NCBI RefSeq assembly: GCF_030064675.1
Contig: NZ_CP116413.1
Span: 7,159,501 to 7,223,500, forward strand
Source of the DNA: Crossiella sp. CA-258035
Lineage (GTDB): Bacteria > Actinomycetota > Actinomycetes > Mycobacteriales > Pseudonocardiaceae
Reading direction: 5' to 3'
Length of the DNA: 64,000 nucleotides
Shown here: in pieces, positions 63,238 through 64,000 of the stretch
Numbering within the stretch: the stretch's first letter is position 1
Layout: every line of letters begins with the position of its first letter
Position numbers and translations under genes: made by a program
Notes under the pieces: generated by a model
Databases searched by the model: none
Told to the model about the DNA's origin: nothing
Seen by the model: the letters and a program-made list of their open reading frames with translations, nothing else

Positions 63238-63998
63238 TAGCGCGGCTTCCAGTCCGAACCGTCACCGTCCAGCACGCTGGCATCGCCCATCTGCTCAATC
63301 CGGCCCTGCGACCAGGTTTCGCCGACCATCCGCAGCTTCTCCTGGAGAGCGGACTGCTCCGCCTTGCAGGTGTTCACGTGGGCCAGTAGGCCGGTGATGA
63401 GACTGCCGATCAGTCCCGCGACCGACGGCAGCACGGCGACGAGGATCAGCAGTGCCAACGGGATACCGGCCACCGAGACGGTCAGGGCCACCGCGGAGGC
63501 GATGCCGATGAGGGCCACGATCAACGCGACGGTGATGCCCACCCAGAAGCTCTCGATGGAGTTGCCCAGGTTGACCAGCGAGCCACGCATCTGGGTCGCC
63601 AGGTCCTTCAGCCCGGTCAGCCCGCTGACCTGGGTCGGGATGGTCAGTCGATAGGCCTCAGCGGCCCTGCCTTCCCACTCCAGGGTGGTGTCCATCTTGC
63701 CCGGGTCGATCGCGCCCGCCACGTCGTTCAGCTTGCCCGCGATGTCCTTCGACCACTGCTCAGCGGCCTCTCTCACCCGGTCGGCATCGCCCCGGTCACC
63801 GAGCAGGTCCTCGAGCTGCTTTCCCAGTTCCAGGCTGTTCCGGGTCACTGCCTCCACCAGGAGGTCGATGCGCGGGATGACCCAGCGCAGCGGCTCCGGC
63901 ACCGAGTTGACCGCCTGGTTCACCTGGTCGAAGAACTTCCGCATGCGTTCGTCAACCTCGCGCAGGCGCTCATTGGCCCGCTGCACGGCTTCGCTCAC
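63237..63998 (-). CDS. WXG100-like protein with membrane segments
   Basis: 253 residues from GTG 63998, almost at the window edge; the start could be further upstream. N-terminal helical half with a WEG turn (TTLEWEGRAAEAYRLTIPTQ) near residue 108, the pattern of WXG100/ESX secretion substrates, then two hydrophobic segments (VGITVALIVALIGIASAVAL, ALLILVAVLPSVAGLIGSLITGLL) and a helical tail. Likely associated with a type VII-like system or cell surface. Confidence 0.7.
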   Translation of the reverse strand: MSEAVQRANERLREVDERMRKFFDQVNQAVNSVPEPLRWVIPRIDLLVEAVTRNSLELGKQLEDLLGDRGDADRVREAAEQWSKDIAGKLNDVAGAIDPGKMDTTLEWEGRAAEAYRLTIPTQVSGLTGLKDLATQMRGSLVNLGNSIESFWVGITVALIVALIGIASAVALTVSVAGIPLALLILVAVLPSVAGLIGSLITGLLAHVNTCKAEQSALQEKLRMVGETWSQGRIEQMGDASVLDGDGSDWKPR

Positions 63999-64000
63999 AG

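Overview
The window is very GC-rich, uses many GTG starts, and carries typical actinobacterial families: AfsR/SARP regulators, an RsbW/SigB-type operon, a DasR-type chitinase promoter, WXG100-like proteins and an iron-regulated SIP/DUF2218 pair. It most likely comes from a filamentous actinomycete, probably of the Pseudonocardiales. That placement is an inference from gene content and style; no rRNA or tRNA gene was seen. I found no insertion sequence, prophage or CRISPR array, so this looks like ordinary chromosome with several accessory islands.

Layout. 1-4.3 kb: purine/ureide catabolism (xanthine dehydrogenase C-terminus, allantoinase, allantoicase) and a MobA-like nucleotidyltransferase. 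4.6-7.9 kb: an unusual PEP/pyruvate dikinase-like protein with its MFS transporter. 8-11 kb: a secreted HNH lipoprotein, an alpha/beta hydrolase that appears to lack its catalytic residues, and an orphan LuxR response regulator behind a palindrome-rich promoter. 11.4-13.1 kb: an XRE-HTH/TPR-like regulator divergent from a 93-aa peptide gene with four DLTHP repeats. 13.2-17.7 kb: nitric oxide synthase and an AfsR-like regulator. 17.7-21.2 kb: a DedA protein and a SulP transporter/carbonic anhydrase fusion. 21.4-24.3 kb: STAS, RsbW and SigB-type sigma. 24.3-29.5 kb: methyltransferase, PBP4-type carboxypeptidase, and a secreted chitinase. 29.6-33.6 kb: a small WXG/YbaB-like cassette, HAD phosphatase and HisC-like aminotransferase. 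33.8-39.5 kb: a metal-chelate ABC importer convergent with an isocyanide synthase and a P450. 40-46 kb: ECF sigma/anti-sigma, MFS and TetR, SIP and DUF2218 with an iron box, TesB, pyruvate kinase. 47.5-52.1 kb: urease ureABCFGD. 52.1-59.7 kb: two DUF2461 paralogues and glutamate synthase gltBD, separated by a 22-nt-periodic inverted repeat array. 60-62.7 kb: a second BtuFCD/Fec-like importer. 62.7-64 kb: a second WXG-like pair.

How genes work together. Ureide breakdown, urease and glutamate synthase could form one nitrogen-salvage route from purine to ureide to urea to ammonia to glutamate. The isocyanide synthase, P450 and ABC importer read as a possible isonitrile metallophore system.

The most novel-looking element is the 11.4-13.1 kb pair. 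A small precursor with an N-terminal hydrophobic segment repeats DLTHP four times using different synonymous codons and ends exactly on the last repeat. It sits 27 bp from a divergent HTH plus helical-repeat regulator. This has the architecture of a peptide-pheromone/receptor (RRNPP-like) signalling system and I know of no description of it.
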